From Salinirubellus salinus (GTDB lineage Archaea; Halobacteriota; Halobacteria; Halobacteriales; Haloarculaceae), in the NCBI RefSeq assembly GCF_025231485.1, contig NZ_CP104003.1:806001-870000 (forward strand): DNA of 64,000 nucleotides, written 5' to 3'. Shown in pieces: positions 24,456 to 33,631 of this stretch. The notes beneath the pieces were generated by a model. It worked only from the letters and a program-made list of their open reading frames with translations, made no database searches and was not told the DNA's origin. Position numbers and translations under genes: made by a program. How positions within the stretch are numbered: the stretch's first letter is position 1; every line of letters starts with the position of its first letter.

Positions 24456-25819
24456 TCCACGCGGACGGTCACGGTGGCGTTCGACTCGTCGGGGGCGGGA
24501 CCGACGCTCGTCGAGGCGTCGACGAAGCCCGCGGGCCCGACCCTGACGACGACGGTTCGAGGGGTCGGTCGGTCGAGCGCGTACGTCCACTCGCCCCGCC
24601 AGCGGTCGGGCTCGACCCGCTCGACTCGCGCGCCGGCCCACGCCCGGAAGGCCTCGGCGAAGGCCGTCGCGTTCTCGGCGTCGTCCCACCGGGTCACCAG
24701 CGCGTGGCCACGGGCCCCGGACGGGTCGGCGAACGAGATTCGAGTGTCGTTGCCCCAGCCGTCGGCCGCGCGGGCGGCCCGCGTCTGGTCGAGTTCGCTC
24801 GCCAGCGACGACCGGAGGAACAGTTCGCCGACACGGGTCCGCGGCGGCGCGAGCGTCCGGTTCCACTCGCCCGGTCCGTCCGCGACCCGGACGTCGAGGG
24901 AGACGAGCGCGTCACCGCGACCGGGGTGGAGGACGGCCTCCGTCGTCCGTGGCATCGAGCGGTAGACGCGGTTCAGGCGGGCCGGCGAGTCGACACTCGC
25001 GTTCACGTAGGCGTAGCCGAAGCGGTAGGGGGCGAACGCGTAGCGCGAGAGACCCGTCGCGTTCCGGTGGCTGGCGGCGACCCCTGCGGCCGGACTGCGC
25101 CCCTCGGTCTGGTAGGTCCGCCAGTAGCGTTCCTGGACGTAGGTGGCCGCCCCCTCGACGACGGCCCGTTCGGCCGCCGACTCGTCGATTGACCCGCCGA
25201 ACACGAGGCCGAGCGTGCTCACCACGCGCTCGCGGAACTGGACGACGTGGACGTACTCGTGGGCGAGGACGTGTTCGACGTAGACGGCGTCGCCGGTCAC
25301 GCGCTCGTTCACGTACACCGTACTCGGGTCGGAGACGAACGCCGCGACGGTGCCGTTCCCTCCGGTCCGGGTCAACCCGAACATCCGGTAGAACTCCGGT
25401 GGGTCGCTCGTGCCGGCGGGCACCTCGAGTATCTGGACGACGCGCGGGCCGGGGGACTCCGTCTCCAGTAACGCGGCCGTCCGTTCGTACACCAGCGTCG
25501 TGTTCACCGGCAGGCTGCCGCCACGGACCTCGATGCGACCGGTCCGTTCCGGCGGACCGAGGACCGGGTCGAGGACGTCCTCGCTCCCGTTCGTGGTGGG
25601 AGCCGTGGTCGTCGTGGCCGTCCGGGGCGAGGGTGTGGGGGTGGCCATCGGCGTCGACGTGGCGGTCGGCGTCTGCGGTGTGGCCGTCGAGCTGTCCGGT
25701 GGAGTCGTCGTCCCCACGGTCGGTGACGGCGACGGCTCGGCGTACTCGGGCTGGTACCCGACGCCGCCACAGCCGGCGAGGACCACACAGAGCGTCAGGA
25801 GGAGGGCGGGGGTGCGCAC
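24452..25819 (-). CDS. Surface lipoprotein of the Hvo_1808 type with an HExxH motif
   Basis: 455 residues. A signal peptide with lipobox LAGC (C17) anchors it to the membrane outside the cell. A Pro/Thr/Ser linker (residues 25-78) follows. The extracellular domain includes HEYVH at residues 187-191, a zinc-metalloprotease-like motif, though no third zinc ligand is obvious to me. The C-terminal portion has beta-rich repeats. This resembles the haloarchaeal Hvo_1808 surface protein family. Its substrate is unknown. It is convergent with the cyclodeaminase gene and precedes purL on the same strand. Confidence 0.78.
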   Translation of the reverse strand: MRTPALLLTLCVVLAGCGGVGYQPEYAEPSPSPTVGTTTPPDSSTATPQTPTATSTPMATPTPSPRTATTTTAPTTNGSEDVLDPVLGPPERTGRIEVRGGSLPVNTTLVYERTAALLETESPGPRVVQILEVPAGTSDPPEFYRMFGLTRTGGNGTVAAFVSDPSTVYVNERVTGDAVYVEHVLAHEYVHVVQFRERVVSTLGLVFGGSIDESAAERAVVEGAATYVQERYWRTYQTEGRSPAAGVAASHRNATGLSRYAFAPYRFGYAYVNASVDSPARLNRVYRSMPRTTEAVLHPGRGDALVSLDVRVADGPGEWNRTLAPPRTRVGELFLRSSLASELDQTRAARAADGWGNDTRISFADPSGARGHALVTRWDDAENATAFAEAFRAWAGARVERVEPDRWRGEWTYALDRPTPRTVVVRVGPAGFVDASTSVGPAPDESNATVTVRVD

Positions 25820-25862
25820 GACGGCGCTACGCCGCCGCCGCTAATGACAGTTCGGGAAGGGG

Positions 25863-28031
25863 TCAGTCCATCTCGCGGTCGACGACGGCCCGGAGGTCGA
25901 CGACGTGCTCGTGTTCGAGGACGATGGTCTCGTCGCCGGCCTCCACCGCGAGCGAACCCGAGCGGTCCGTCGTCCCGACGTGTGCGACGGGCGCGACGCC
26001 GTCGAACGCCTCGCGGACGGCGTCGGGGTCCGTGGTCTCGATCACGGCGCGGCCCACGGCCTCGTTGAACAGCACGCGGTGCAGGTCGTCGGCAGCGAGG
26101 TCGACGCTCGCCCCGGTCGCGGGTGTCACCATCTCGGCGAGTGCGACGGCGAGGCCGCCGTGGCTCACGTCGTGTGCGGCCCGGACCGATTCGTGGTCGG
26201 CCACCTCAGCCAGCGCCGCGACGAAGGCCGGTGCGGTGTCGGCCACGGCGGGGAAGGCGTCCTCCCCGCCGAACTGGGCGAGGTACTCACTCCCGCCGAG
26301 GCCGACGCTCTCGCCGGCGAGTGCGCGGTCGCCGACGACGAGGAGGTCGCCCTCCCCGGTGAACGCGCCGGGAGGGGCGTCGAACCCGGAGCGGGTTCCG
26401 ACCATCGCCAGCGTCGGCGTAGGCGGGATGGGCCCGGTCACGGAGTCGTTGTAGAGCGAGACGTTCCCGCCGACGACTGGCACCGAGAGGGCCGTACACG
26501 CGTCGGCGAGTCCCGAGACGATGTCGGAGAAGCCGCCGTACACGTCCGGTTTCTCGGGGTTGCCGCCGTTCAGGCAGTCGACGGCGGCGAGCGGGGTCGC
26601 GCCCTTCGCCGCGAGGTTGGTCGCGTTCTCCACGGCGCAGGCTCGGGCACCCTCGTAGGGGTTCGCCGTCGTCCAGTTGGGGTCCGCGCCGGCGGAGATG
26701 GCGAGGCCGAGGCCCTCGCCGTCCGCGCCGACGGCCTCCCGGATGGCCATCACGGCCGCGTCGTCGCCGGGCCGGTTCGCCGTCCGGAGCCCGACCTCGT
26801 GGTCGTACTGCCGGTAGACCCAGCGTTTCGACGCGGTGTTCGGCGCGCCGACGACGGCCTCGAACGCCTCCCGGAGGTCCGCGTCGGGGAGGGCCGTCTC
26901 CGGTTCGGGCTGGGGTTCGGTCGCGAGGTCGTTCAGCGGCGCCCCGTCCGCGAGGTACTCGGCGGGCACGTCGACGACCGTCTCGCCCTCGAACGTGCAG
27001 ACGTAGTTCCCCTCGGTGACCTCGCCGATGTCGGAGAAGCCGAGGTCGTACTTCTCGGCCACCTCGCGGACCGCGTCGACGTTCTCCGGCCGGACCTCGT
27101 AGCACATCCGCTCCTGTGACTCGGCCAGTAGGATCTCCAGCGCGACCATGTTCGGTTCGCGCTGGTGGACGCGGTCCAGTTCGATGCGAGCGCCCTTCCC
27201 GCCCTTCGCGATCATCTCGGAGGAGGCTCCTCCGAGGCCCGCCGCGCCGAGGTCACGGGCGCTCTCGACGAGCCGCCGGTCGACGAGTTCCTCGCTCGCC
27301 TCGATGAGGAGCTTCTCGGCGTAGGGGTCGCCGACCTGTACCGCGGGTCGGTCCTCCGTCTCGGCGTCCTCGGCGAGGTCCTCACTCGCGAAGGAGGCCC
27401 CGCCGAGGCCGTCGCGTCCGGTCGCGTTCCCGACGAGCACGAGGCGGTTGCCCACCGCCTGTGCCTCGGCCGTGACGAGGCGGTCGGTGTCCGTGACGAG
27501 GCCCACACACGAGACGTTGACGAGCGGGTTCCCCTCGTAGTCGTCGTGGAACGCGACGCTCCCGCCGACCGTGGGGACGCCGATGCAGTTGCCGTAGTGA
27601 CTGATGCCCTCGACGACGCCCTCGAAGAGGTAGCGCGAGTGCTCGCGGTCGAACGCGCCGAAGTAGAGCGAGTCCGTGAGGGCGATGGGGTAGGCGCCCA
27701 TCGAGAGCGTGTCGCGGACGATGCCGCCGACGCCCGTCGCCGCGCCGTCGAACGGGTCGACGTACGACGGGTGGTTGTGGCTCTCGATACCCATCGTGAT
27801 GTAGACGTCCTCGGCGTCGTCGGCCGTGGGGAGCGCGACGACGGCCGCGTCGTCGCCGGGACCGACGACGACCTGGTCGCCCTCGCTGTCGAACCGGGAG
27901 AGGAGCATCCGCGAGGAGCGGTAGGCGCAGTGTTCACTCCAGAGGTTCTCGAACAGCGCTTCCTCGGCGGGCGTGGGGTCGCGGCCCAGTTCGTCGACCA
28001 CGAGGGCGTGGTCCGACGGGGTGAGGCTCAT
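25863..28031 (-). CDS. Phosphoribosylformylglycinamidine synthase subunit PurL
   Basis: 722 residues, the size of the small-type PurL that works with PurQ and PurS. It carries two AIRS-like halves. N-terminal [13 protein letters not shown] holds the substrate His, and later elements include [20 protein letters not shown], a nucleotide/phosphate loop, and [13 protein letters not shown]. It converts FGAR and glutamine-derived ammonia to FGAM using ATP. The ATG is at 28031 next to a divergent PHP gene. PurQ and PurS are not in the window. Confidence 0.96.
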   Translation of the reverse strand: MSLTPSDHALVVDELGRDPTPAEEALFENLWSEHCAYRSSRMLLSRFDSEGDQVVVGPGDDAAVVALPTADDAEDVYITMGIESHNHPSYVDPFDGAATGVGGIVRDTLSMGAYPIALTDSLYFGAFDREHSRYLFEGVVEGISHYGNCIGVPTVGGSVAFHDDYEGNPLVNVSCVGLVTDTDRLVTAEAQAVGNRLVLVGNATGRDGLGGASFASEDLAEDAETEDRPAVQVGDPYAEKLLIEASEELVDRRLVESARDLGAAGLGGASSEMIAKGGKGARIELDRVHQREPNMVALEILLAESQERMCYEVRPENVDAVREVAEKYDLGFSDIGEVTEGNYVCTFEGETVVDVPAEYLADGAPLNDLATEPQPEPETALPDADLREAFEAVVGAPNTASKRWVYRQYDHEVGLRTANRPGDDAAVMAIREAVGADGEGLGLAISAGADPNWTTANPYEGARACAVENATNLAAKGATPLAAVDCLNGGNPEKPDVYGGFSDIVSGLADACTALSVPVVGGNVSLYNDSVTGPIPPTPTLAMVGTRSGFDAPPGAFTGEGDLLVVGDRALAGESVGLGGSEYLAQFGGEDAFPAVADTAPAFVAALAEVADHESVRAAHDVSHGGLAVALAEMVTPATGASVDLAADDLHRVLFNEAVGRAVIETTDPDAVREAFDGVAPVAHVGTTDRSGSLAVEAGDETIVLEHEHVVDLRAVVDREMD

Positions 28032-28134
28032 TGGGCGTGGGTGCGGGAGAGCCGGTGAAAGCGCTTTCCATCAGCCGACGCCCGCGTCGCGGCGGACCGC
28101 ACCGCTTTTCTTCCACACTCTCTTCCGGACGGTC

Positions 28135-28818
28135 GTGCTTTCGGTCGAGCTCCACTGTCACTCCGCGCTCTCGTACGACGCACACGACCCCGTCGAACTC
28201 CTGCTGGAGCAGGCGGCGGGCGTGGGGCTCGACGCCATCGCCGTCACCGACCACGACGAGATCGACGCGTCGCTCCGGGCGGCGGAACTCGCCCGGAACT
28301 ACGACCTCGTCGGCATCCCCGGCATCGAGGTCTCGTCGGCCGCCGGCCACGTCCTCGGTCTCGGCGTGCGTGAGGCCATCCCGCCGGGACGCACGTTCGT
28401 GGAGACGGTCGACCGCATCCGCGGGCAGGGTGGCATCGCGGTCGTCCCGCACCCGTTCCAGACCTCCAGACACGGCGTCGCGCCCCACGTCACCGAGACG
28501 GAACTCGCCTCGGCCGACGCCATCGAGGTCTACAACTCCCGGCTCCTCACGGGGCTGGCGAACCGCTGGGCCGAGTCGTTCGCCGTCGACCACGGCCTGC
28601 CGATGACCGCCGGGAGCGACGCGCACATCTCCGAGATGGTCGGACAGGCCGTCACGATGGTCGACACGGACGACCGCGACCCGTGGGCCATCCTCGACGC
28701 CGTCCGCGAGGGGAAGACGGAGGTACTGGGCAAGCGGACGCCGTGGCGCATCTCGCTCAAGCAGTTCGGGGGCGGCATCCGCCGTCGCATCGTCAGCGGC
28801 GTCCGCCACGCCATCTGA
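28135..28818 (+). CDS. PHP-domain metal-dependent phosphoesterase
   Basis: 227 residues with intact PHP metal motifs: HCHSALS (residues ~7-13), VTDHDEID near 38-45, IPGIEVS with a Glu ligand near 62, PHPFQ near 105, and GSDAH near 162. PHP proteins hydrolyse phosphoesters such as nucleoside 3',5'-bisphosphate or histidinol phosphate. It starts at GTG 28135, with cttttct about 26-30 bp upstream. It is 1 bp from the following asparagine synthetase-like gene, so they are an operon, divergent from purL. The substrate is unknown. Confidence 0.85.
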   Translation: MLSVELHCHSALSYDAHDPVELLLEQAAGVGLDAIAVTDHDEIDASLRAAELARNYDLVGIPGIEVSSAAGHVLGLGVREAIPPGRTFVETVDRIRGQGGIAVVPHPFQTSRHGVAPHVTETELASADAIEVYNSRLLTGLANRWAESFAVDHGLPMTAGSDAHISEMVGQAVTMVDTDDRDPWAILDAVREGKTEVLGKRTPWRISLKQFGGGIRRRIVSGVRHAI

Positions 28819-28819
28819 G

Positions 28820-30022
28820 ATGACGTGGCACGTCCACGGCAACCGGCAGGCCGCCGAACGCGGCGCCGCCGACCGGGACCCACTCGTCGGCACAGACGTC
28901 GTCTTCCAGCCCTGCCGGGGCTACGCCTACGCCGTGGACCGGGAGGGAGGGACGGCCATCGGCCGTGACGTGCTCGGGCGCTACCCTATCTACTACGACC
29001 GGGAGCGGTCGGACCGCTGGGCGTTCGACCCGACGGAACTCGACGCCCCGGAACTCCTTCCCGCCGGGACGATGCGCGTCTTGCCGAACGACCCGGACCA
29101 CGAGGCCGCCCCGGAGGCGGAACGCCTCTTCGACCTGCCCCGGGGCAGCCCGGACCACGACGACCCCTCGGCGGTCAGCCTGCTCCTCCACCGACGACTG
29201 AATGGAGCGTTCGCCGACGTGGAACGCGAGGCGCGACGGGAGGACCACCGCGTCGCCGTGGCCTTCTCGGGCGGCGTGGATTCGGCCGTCGTCGCGGCCG
29301 GCCTGCGCGAGGAACGCCGCCGGCAGGCCGCGGACGACGCTGCCCCCGAGCCGAGTTGCTACGTCGTCGGCTTCCCCGACAGTCAGGACGTGGCCGTCGC
29401 CCGCGAGACGGCCGCGGCGCTCGACCTGCACCTCCGCGTGGTGGAACTGACCCACGCGACACTCGAGCGGGCGGTGCCAGAGGTGGCCCGCGCCATCGGT
29501 CGGACCAACCCGATGGACGTGAGCATCGCCCTGCCGCTCTACCTCGCCGGCGAACGCGCCGCGGCCGAGGGCTACACGCACCTCGCCGTCGGGCAGGGCG
29601 CGGACGAACTGTTCGGCGGGTATCAGAAGGTGGTGGACCCCGCGGGCGACCACCGCGTCGAGGCGGAGACGGTCCGCGGGGCACGCCGCGAGACGATGCT
29701 GTCGCTCCCCGAGCAGTTGCCGCGGGACGTGCTGGCGCTCCGCGCGGCTGGCGTCGAGCCGGTCGCCCCGTTCCTGGACGACCGCGTCGTCGACCTCGGG
29801 CTCCACCTCGCCCCCGAGTGCATCGTCGAGGGCGACCGCCGGAAGGTGGCGCTGCGCGAGGCGGCGCACCACCGACTCCCCGAGGCGGTCGCCGAACGCG
29901 ACAAGAAGGCGGTCCAGTACGGGTCGAACGTCTCGCGGGAACTCGACCGACTGGCCCGGCGGGCCGGATTCAAGCGCCGGATGGACGACCACGTCGGGCA
30001 GTACGTGCGGTCGCTACTCTGA
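28820..30022 (+). CDS. Asparagine synthetase-like protein without the glutaminase Cys
   Basis: 400 residues. The C-terminal part is an AsnB synthetase domain with the PP-loop SGGVDS at 150-155, the GQGADELFGGY motif near 258-268, and RDKKAVQYGS at the end. Residues 1-110 look like a shrunken Ntn glutaminase half: IGRDVLGRYPIYY resembles the AsnB core, but the protein begins Met-Thr-Trp and no catalytic Cys2 can be formed. It would need free ammonia or another amine donor, and may adenylate and amidate a different acid. It is co-transcribed with a PHP phosphoesterase. It overlaps the convergent NUDIX gene by 9 bp. Confidence 0.85.
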   Translation: MTWHVHGNRQAAERGAADRDPLVGTDVVFQPCRGYAYAVDREGGTAIGRDVLGRYPIYYDRERSDRWAFDPTELDAPELLPAGTMRVLPNDPDHEAAPEAERLFDLPRGSPDHDDPSAVSLLLHRRLNGAFADVEREARREDHRVAVAFSGGVDSAVVAAGLREERRRQAADDAAPEPSCYVVGFPDSQDVAVARETAAALDLHLRVVELTHATLERAVPEVARAIGRTNPMDVSIALPLYLAGERAAAEGYTHLAVGQGADELFGGYQKVVDPAGDHRVEAETVRGARRETMLSLPEQLPRDVLALRAAGVEPVAPFLDDRVVDLGLHLAPECIVEGDRRKVALREAAHHRLPEAVAERDKKAVQYGSNVSRELDRLARRAGFKRRMDDHVGQYVRSLL

Positions 30023-30514
30023 GTCGGCCGGGTCCTCCGCCGCGTCGACCGTCTCGATGGCCCGCAGGCCCGCCTCGACCACGTCGTCCGCGAGTTCGTC
30101 CGCCCGCTCGCGCAGGTCGGCCGGCGTGAACCACTCCCACGACTCGGGGTGGGCTTCGTCGTGCCCGTCGGGGTCGATGTCGCGTGACTCGGCGTGGCCG
30201 TAGAAGACGAAGTCGACGTGCTGGTGACTCACCCGGCCGTCCGGGTGGACGTCGATGTCCTCCAGCAGGAAGTGCTGTGGCTGCGGGAGCGAACTCGCGG
30301 TCTCCGAGTCGAGGTCGCCCGTCTCGGTGACGAGTTCCACGTCGAGTCCCGTCTCCTCGCGGGCCTCGCGGAGCGCGGCCTCGTGGGGGAGTTCGTCGCG
30401 GTCGACGTGGCCGCCGGGCGGGAGCCACATCTCGAGTCGCTCGTGCTCGTGCAGGCAGGTGGCGCCGTCGCTCACGACGTAGACGGTGGCGACGAAGTGG
30501 CGGGTGGTCTCCAT
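30014..30514 (-). CDS. NUDIX hydrolase
   Basis: 166 residues. The Nudix box is present and complete: GGHVDRDELPHEAALREAR followed by EETGL (G-x5-E-x7-R-E-x2-E-E-x-G). Such enzymes cleave nucleoside diphosphates linked to other groups, with Mg. A His-rich stretch and an acidic tail flank the box. ATG 30514 (METTRHF) gives the family length; the open frame before it is not protein-like. It lies 37 bp downstream of the zinc-ribbon gene on the same strand and may share a transcript. Confidence 0.87.
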   Translation of the reverse strand: METTRHFVATVYVVSDGATCLHEHERLEMWLPPGGHVDRDELPHEAALREAREETGLDVELVTETGDLDSETASSLPQPQHFLLEDIDVHPDGRVSHQHVDFVFYGHAESRDIDPDGHDEAHPESWEWFTPADLRERADELADDVVEAGLRAIETVDAAEDPADSE

Positions 30515-30551
30515 ACCGACCCTGCGAGTGCGGGTGGTTTCGGGGTTGTGG

Positions 30552-30800
30552 TTACGCGCGGAGGTCGGCGAGACTGACGTGCCCCTCGCGCATCGCGACG
30601 CGCATCTTCTCGTCCCCGGAGAGTTCGTCCCAGTCCTCCGGACGCTCGTCCTCGGGCACCCGGTCGGCCAGCGCGAGCAACGCCTCCCGGATGAAGTGGC
30701 TCCACGCCCCGCACTCCTCGCAGGTACGGACGAGCGTGGGCACGGCGTAGGTCCGCTCCGTGACCGCGCCGCACTCCGCACAGACGTATCGTTCGCTCAC
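30552..30800 (-). CDS. 82-residue protein with a rubredoxin-type zinc ribbon
   Basis: CAECG near residues 7-11 and CEECG near 27-31 form a four-Cys zinc site. The C-terminal half is helical and acidic (REALLALADRVPEDERPEDW) and ends with EKMRVAMREGHVSLADL. No function is known to me. It lies just downstream of tfb on the same strand, 48 bp away, and upstream of the NUDIX gene. It could associate with nucleic acid or protein, as other small haloarchaeal zinc proteins may. Confidence 0.7.
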   Translation of the reverse strand: MSERYVCAECGAVTERTYAVPTLVRTCEECGAWSHFIREALLALADRVPEDERPEDWDELSGDEKMRVAMREGHVSLADLRA

Positions 30801-30848
30801 GGTCGGAGTTCGTCAGCCGGGGGTTTCAACGTTGGTATAGGACGAGCC

Positions 30849-31823
30849 TCAGGCCGCGATGCCGCTCTCGGCCTCCAGCAGTTCGTGGTAGCGGTTCCGG
30901 ATGGTGACCTCGCTGATGTTGGCCACGTCGCTGACCTCGTTCTGCGTGACCTTCTCGTTCGTCAGGAGCGAGGCGGCGTACACCGCGGCGGCGGCGAGGC
31001 CGACCGGGGACTTCCCGGAGTGGATTCCCTCGCGCTTGGCCGACTGGAGGAGCTGGCGCGCGCGGCGCTCTGCCTCGTCGGAGAGCCCGAGTTCGCTGGC
31101 GAACCGCGGGACGTAGCTCTCGGGGTCCGCCGGCTCGATCTCCAGTTTGAGCTCGCGGACGACGTAGCGGTAGGTGCGGGCGACCTCGTCCTTCTCGACG
31201 CGCGAGACGGCCGTGATCTCGTCGAGCGAGCGCGGCGTGCCGGCCTGCCGGGCGGCAGCGTAGAGCGACGACGTGGCGACGCCCTCGATGGAGCGCCCCG
31301 GCAGGAGGTTCTCGGAGAGGGCACGTCGGTAGATGACCGACGCGGTCTCGCGGACGTTCTCGGGCAGGCCGAGCGCCGAGGCCATCCGGTCGATCTCGCC
31401 GAGCGCCTGCTTGAGGTTGCGCTCCTTGGAGTCGCGGGTGCGGAACCGCTCGTTCCACGTCCGGAGTCGCTGCATCTTCTGGCGCTGGCGGGAGTTCAGG
31501 GAGTTGCCGTAGGCGTCCTTGTCCTGCCAGCCGATGTTCGTCGACAGCCCCTTGTCGTGCATCATGTTCGTGGTTGGGGCGCCGACGCGGGACTTCTGGT
31601 CCTTCTCGGCCGAGTCGAAGGCGCGCCACTCGGGGCCGTGGTCGATCTCGTCCTCCTCGACGACGAGACCACACTCGGTACAGACCGTCTCGCCGTGTTC
31701 GGTGTCCTGTGCGAGGTTGCCGCTGCACTCGGGACAGGTGAGTTCGTCGGTCGGCTCTTCTCGCTCGGGCTGTTCCTCCTCGTCGCGTTCGCGCTGGAAG
31801 CGTCTGACGTTGGTGTCCGACAT
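30849..31823 (-). CDS. Transcription initiation factor TFB
   Basis: 324 residues. The N-terminal zinc ribbon has C30, C33, C48 and C51, followed by the B-finger/linker with GPEWRAFDS. Two cyclin-like repeats then bind TBP-DNA and BRE; the second ends with SEVTIRNRYHELLEAESGI. TFB recruits RNA polymerase to TATA promoters; haloarchaea usually have several paralogues. ATG 31823 is chosen over 31901, since the earlier frame is not family-like. A TATA-like tttaag lies ~80 bp upstream, so this mRNA probably has a ~50-nt leader, unlike most genes here. Confidence 0.96.
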   Translation of the reverse strand: MSDTNVRRFQRERDEEEQPEREEPTDELTCPECSGNLAQDTEHGETVCTECGLVVEEDEIDHGPEWRAFDSAEKDQKSRVGAPTTNMMHDKGLSTNIGWQDKDAYGNSLNSRQRQKMQRLRTWNERFRTRDSKERNLKQALGEIDRMASALGLPENVRETASVIYRRALSENLLPGRSIEGVATSSLYAAARQAGTPRSLDEITAVSRVEKDEVARTYRYVVRELKLEIEPADPESYVPRFASELGLSDEAERRARQLLQSAKREGIHSGKSPVGLAAAAVYAASLLTNEKVTQNEVSDVANISEVTIRNRYHELLEAESGIAA

Positions 31824-31900
31824 TGGTGGGAGTGGGTGAGAGGGCTCTGGTAGGGTGAGAACGGCGGCGTCTCTCTCGTCTATTAGTTCTCGCTGGAGCA

Positions 31901-31910
31901 ACTTAAATGC
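31901..31910 (-). promoter_or_regulatory. TATA-like box of tfb
   Basis: gcatttaagt on the minus strand. It is 78-87 bp before ATG 31823, so a 5' leader of about 50 nt is expected. Confidence 0.5.
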
Positions 31911-32017
31911 TGGGACTCCGGACGGCCGCCTTCGTCGGGTTCCAGCCCCATCGCCGGGTTGTCGCCCCCGGACACGCTTCCGAAATCCTCAATGCCGGGC
32001 CGCGTTCGGGTACGGGT

Positions 32018-32293
32018 ATGGATAGACGCGTCGACGACGAGGAGGTCCGTCACGTCGCTTCGCTGGCGCGGGTCGACCTCGACGACGAGGAGGTCGCCCT
32101 GTTCGCCGAGCAGTTCGCGGACATCCTCGACTACTTCGACGCCCTCGACGAGGTGCCCGAAGTGGAGAGCGAGGCCGAACTGGACAACGTGATGCGCCCC
32201 GACGAGGTCCGCGAGGGGCTCACGCAGGAGGAGGCGCTACAGAACGCACCCGAGACCGAGGACGGGTTCTTCAAGGGCCCGAAGGTGGGATGA
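32018..32293 (+). CDS. Asp/Glu-tRNA amidotransferase subunit GatC
   Basis: 91 residues. The family opening helix EEVRHVASLARVDLDDEE and the central VPEVESEAELDNVMRPDEV motif are present. GatC stabilises GatA and GatB in the GatCAB complex that makes Asn-tRNA(Asn) or Gln-tRNA(Gln) from the mischarged forms. ATG 32018 gives the normal length. Its stop overlaps the gatA start. GatB is not in the window. It is divergent from tfb. Confidence 0.93.
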   Translation: MDRRVDDEEVRHVASLARVDLDDEEVALFAEQFADILDYFDALDEVPEVESEAELDNVMRPDEVREGLTQEEALQNAPETEDGFFKGPKVG

Positions 32294-33570
32294 TGGTGGC
32301 CGAGGACCTCAACGCCTTCGTCACCCGCGAGGAGCTCGAGCCGACTGGCGACGGGCCCCTCTCCGGACGCACGGTCGCGGTCAAGGACAACATCTCGACC
32401 GAGGGAGTCCGCACGACCTGCGGGTCGAACATGCTCGCGCACTACGTCCCGCCGTACGACGCGACGGTCGTCGAGCGCCTCAAGGCGGCCGGTGCGACCA
32501 TCGTCGGCAAGACGAACATGGACGAGTTCGGGATGGGCACCACCACCGAGACGTCCGCGTTCGGCCCGACGCAGAACCCCGCCGCGCCCGGTCGGGTCCC
32601 CGGTGGCTCCTCGGGTGGGAGCGCGGCCGCCGTCGCCGCCGGCGAGGCCGACCTCGCGCTCGGCACCGACACGGGTGGTTCCATCCGCTGTCCGGCCGCG
32701 TTCTGTGGCGTCGTCGGCATCAAGCCCACCTACGGTCTCGTCTCGCGCTACGGGCTGGTCGCGTACGCCAACAGCCTCGAACAGATCGGTCCCATCGCGC
32801 CGACCGTCGAGGAGGCGGCCGAACTGCTCGAGGTCGTGAGCGGCCCCGACGAACGGGACGGCACCACCCGTGAACCGGCGGACGGCACCGACTACGCGAG
32901 CGCCGCCGACGGCGACGTGGACGGACTCACCGTCGGCGTCCCGACCGAACTGCTCGATGGGGCCGACGAGGGCATCGTCGAGACGTTCTGGGACGCGCTG
33001 GACGACCTCGAGGCGCAGGGGGCCGAGTACACCGAGGTCTCCCTGCCCAGCGTCGAGACGGCCGTCCAGGCCTACTACGTCATCGCGATGAGCGAGGCGT
33101 CCTCGAACCTCGCGCGGTTCGACGGCGTGCGCTACGGGCAGAGCGGCGGCTACGACGGCAACTGGAACGAGACGTTCGCCCGCTCCCGCGAGGAGGGGTT
33201 CGGCGCGGAGGTCAAGCGCCGTATCCTGCTCGGGACCTACGCGCTCTCGGCCGGCTACCACGACAAGTACTACGCCAAGGCACAGGACGCCCGGGCGTGG
33301 GTCAAGCGGGACTTCGACGAGACGTTCGCCGACGTGGACGTCGTCGCCTCCCCGACGATGCCCGTCCCACCGTTCGAACTCGGTGAGAGCCTCGACGACC
33401 CGCTGCAGATGTACCTCGCGGACGCCAACACGGTGCCCGTGAACCTCGCGAACCTCCCCGCCATCTCCGTCCCGGCGGGCGAGGCCGACGGCCTCCCGGT
33501 CGGCCTCCAGTTCGTCGCCCCGGCGTTCGGGGAGCGGACGCTCGTCCGCGCCGGGTCCGCGCTGGCCTGA
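32290..33570 (+). CDS. Asp/Glu-tRNA amidotransferase subunit GatA
   Basis: 426-residue amidase-signature enzyme. The Ser-cisSer-Lys triad is intact: K32 in VAVKDNIS, S107 in GGSSGGS and nucleophile S131 in GTDTGGSIRCP. GatA hydrolyses glutamine and feeds ammonia to GatB. It overlaps gatC by 4 bp (ATGA), and a second in-frame ATG follows at once. Length is at the short end for the family, typical of haloarchaea. Confidence 0.95.
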   Translation: MMVAEDLNAFVTREELEPTGDGPLSGRTVAVKDNISTEGVRTTCGSNMLAHYVPPYDATVVERLKAAGATIVGKTNMDEFGMGTTTETSAFGPTQNPAAPGRVPGGSSGGSAAAVAAGEADLALGTDTGGSIRCPAAFCGVVGIKPTYGLVSRYGLVAYANSLEQIGPIAPTVEEAAELLEVVSGPDERDGTTREPADGTDYASAADGDVDGLTVGVPTELLDGADEGIVETFWDALDDLEAQGAEYTEVSLPSVETAVQAYYVIAMSEASSNLARFDGVRYGQSGGYDGNWNETFARSREEGFGAEVKRRILLGTYALSAGYHDKYYAKAQDARAWVKRDFDETFADVDVVASPTMPVPPFELGESLDDPLQMYLADANTVPVNLANLPAISVPAGEADGLPVGLQFVAPAFGERTLVRAGSALA

Positions 33571-33619
33571 GAGCCCGTCTCACCCCCGCGGAACGTTCTT
33601 GTCGGCGACCCCCCGACGT

Positions 33620-33625
33620 GGAGGT
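33620..33625 (+). promoter_or_regulatory. Shine-Dalgarno site fixing a GTG start
   Basis: GGAGGT lies six bases before GTG 33632, favouring this start over TTG 33599 for the phosphoesterase. It lies in the 61-bp gap after gatA, so the gene may be read from the gatCA transcript. Confidence 0.5.
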
Positions 33626-33631
33626 CCAGCC

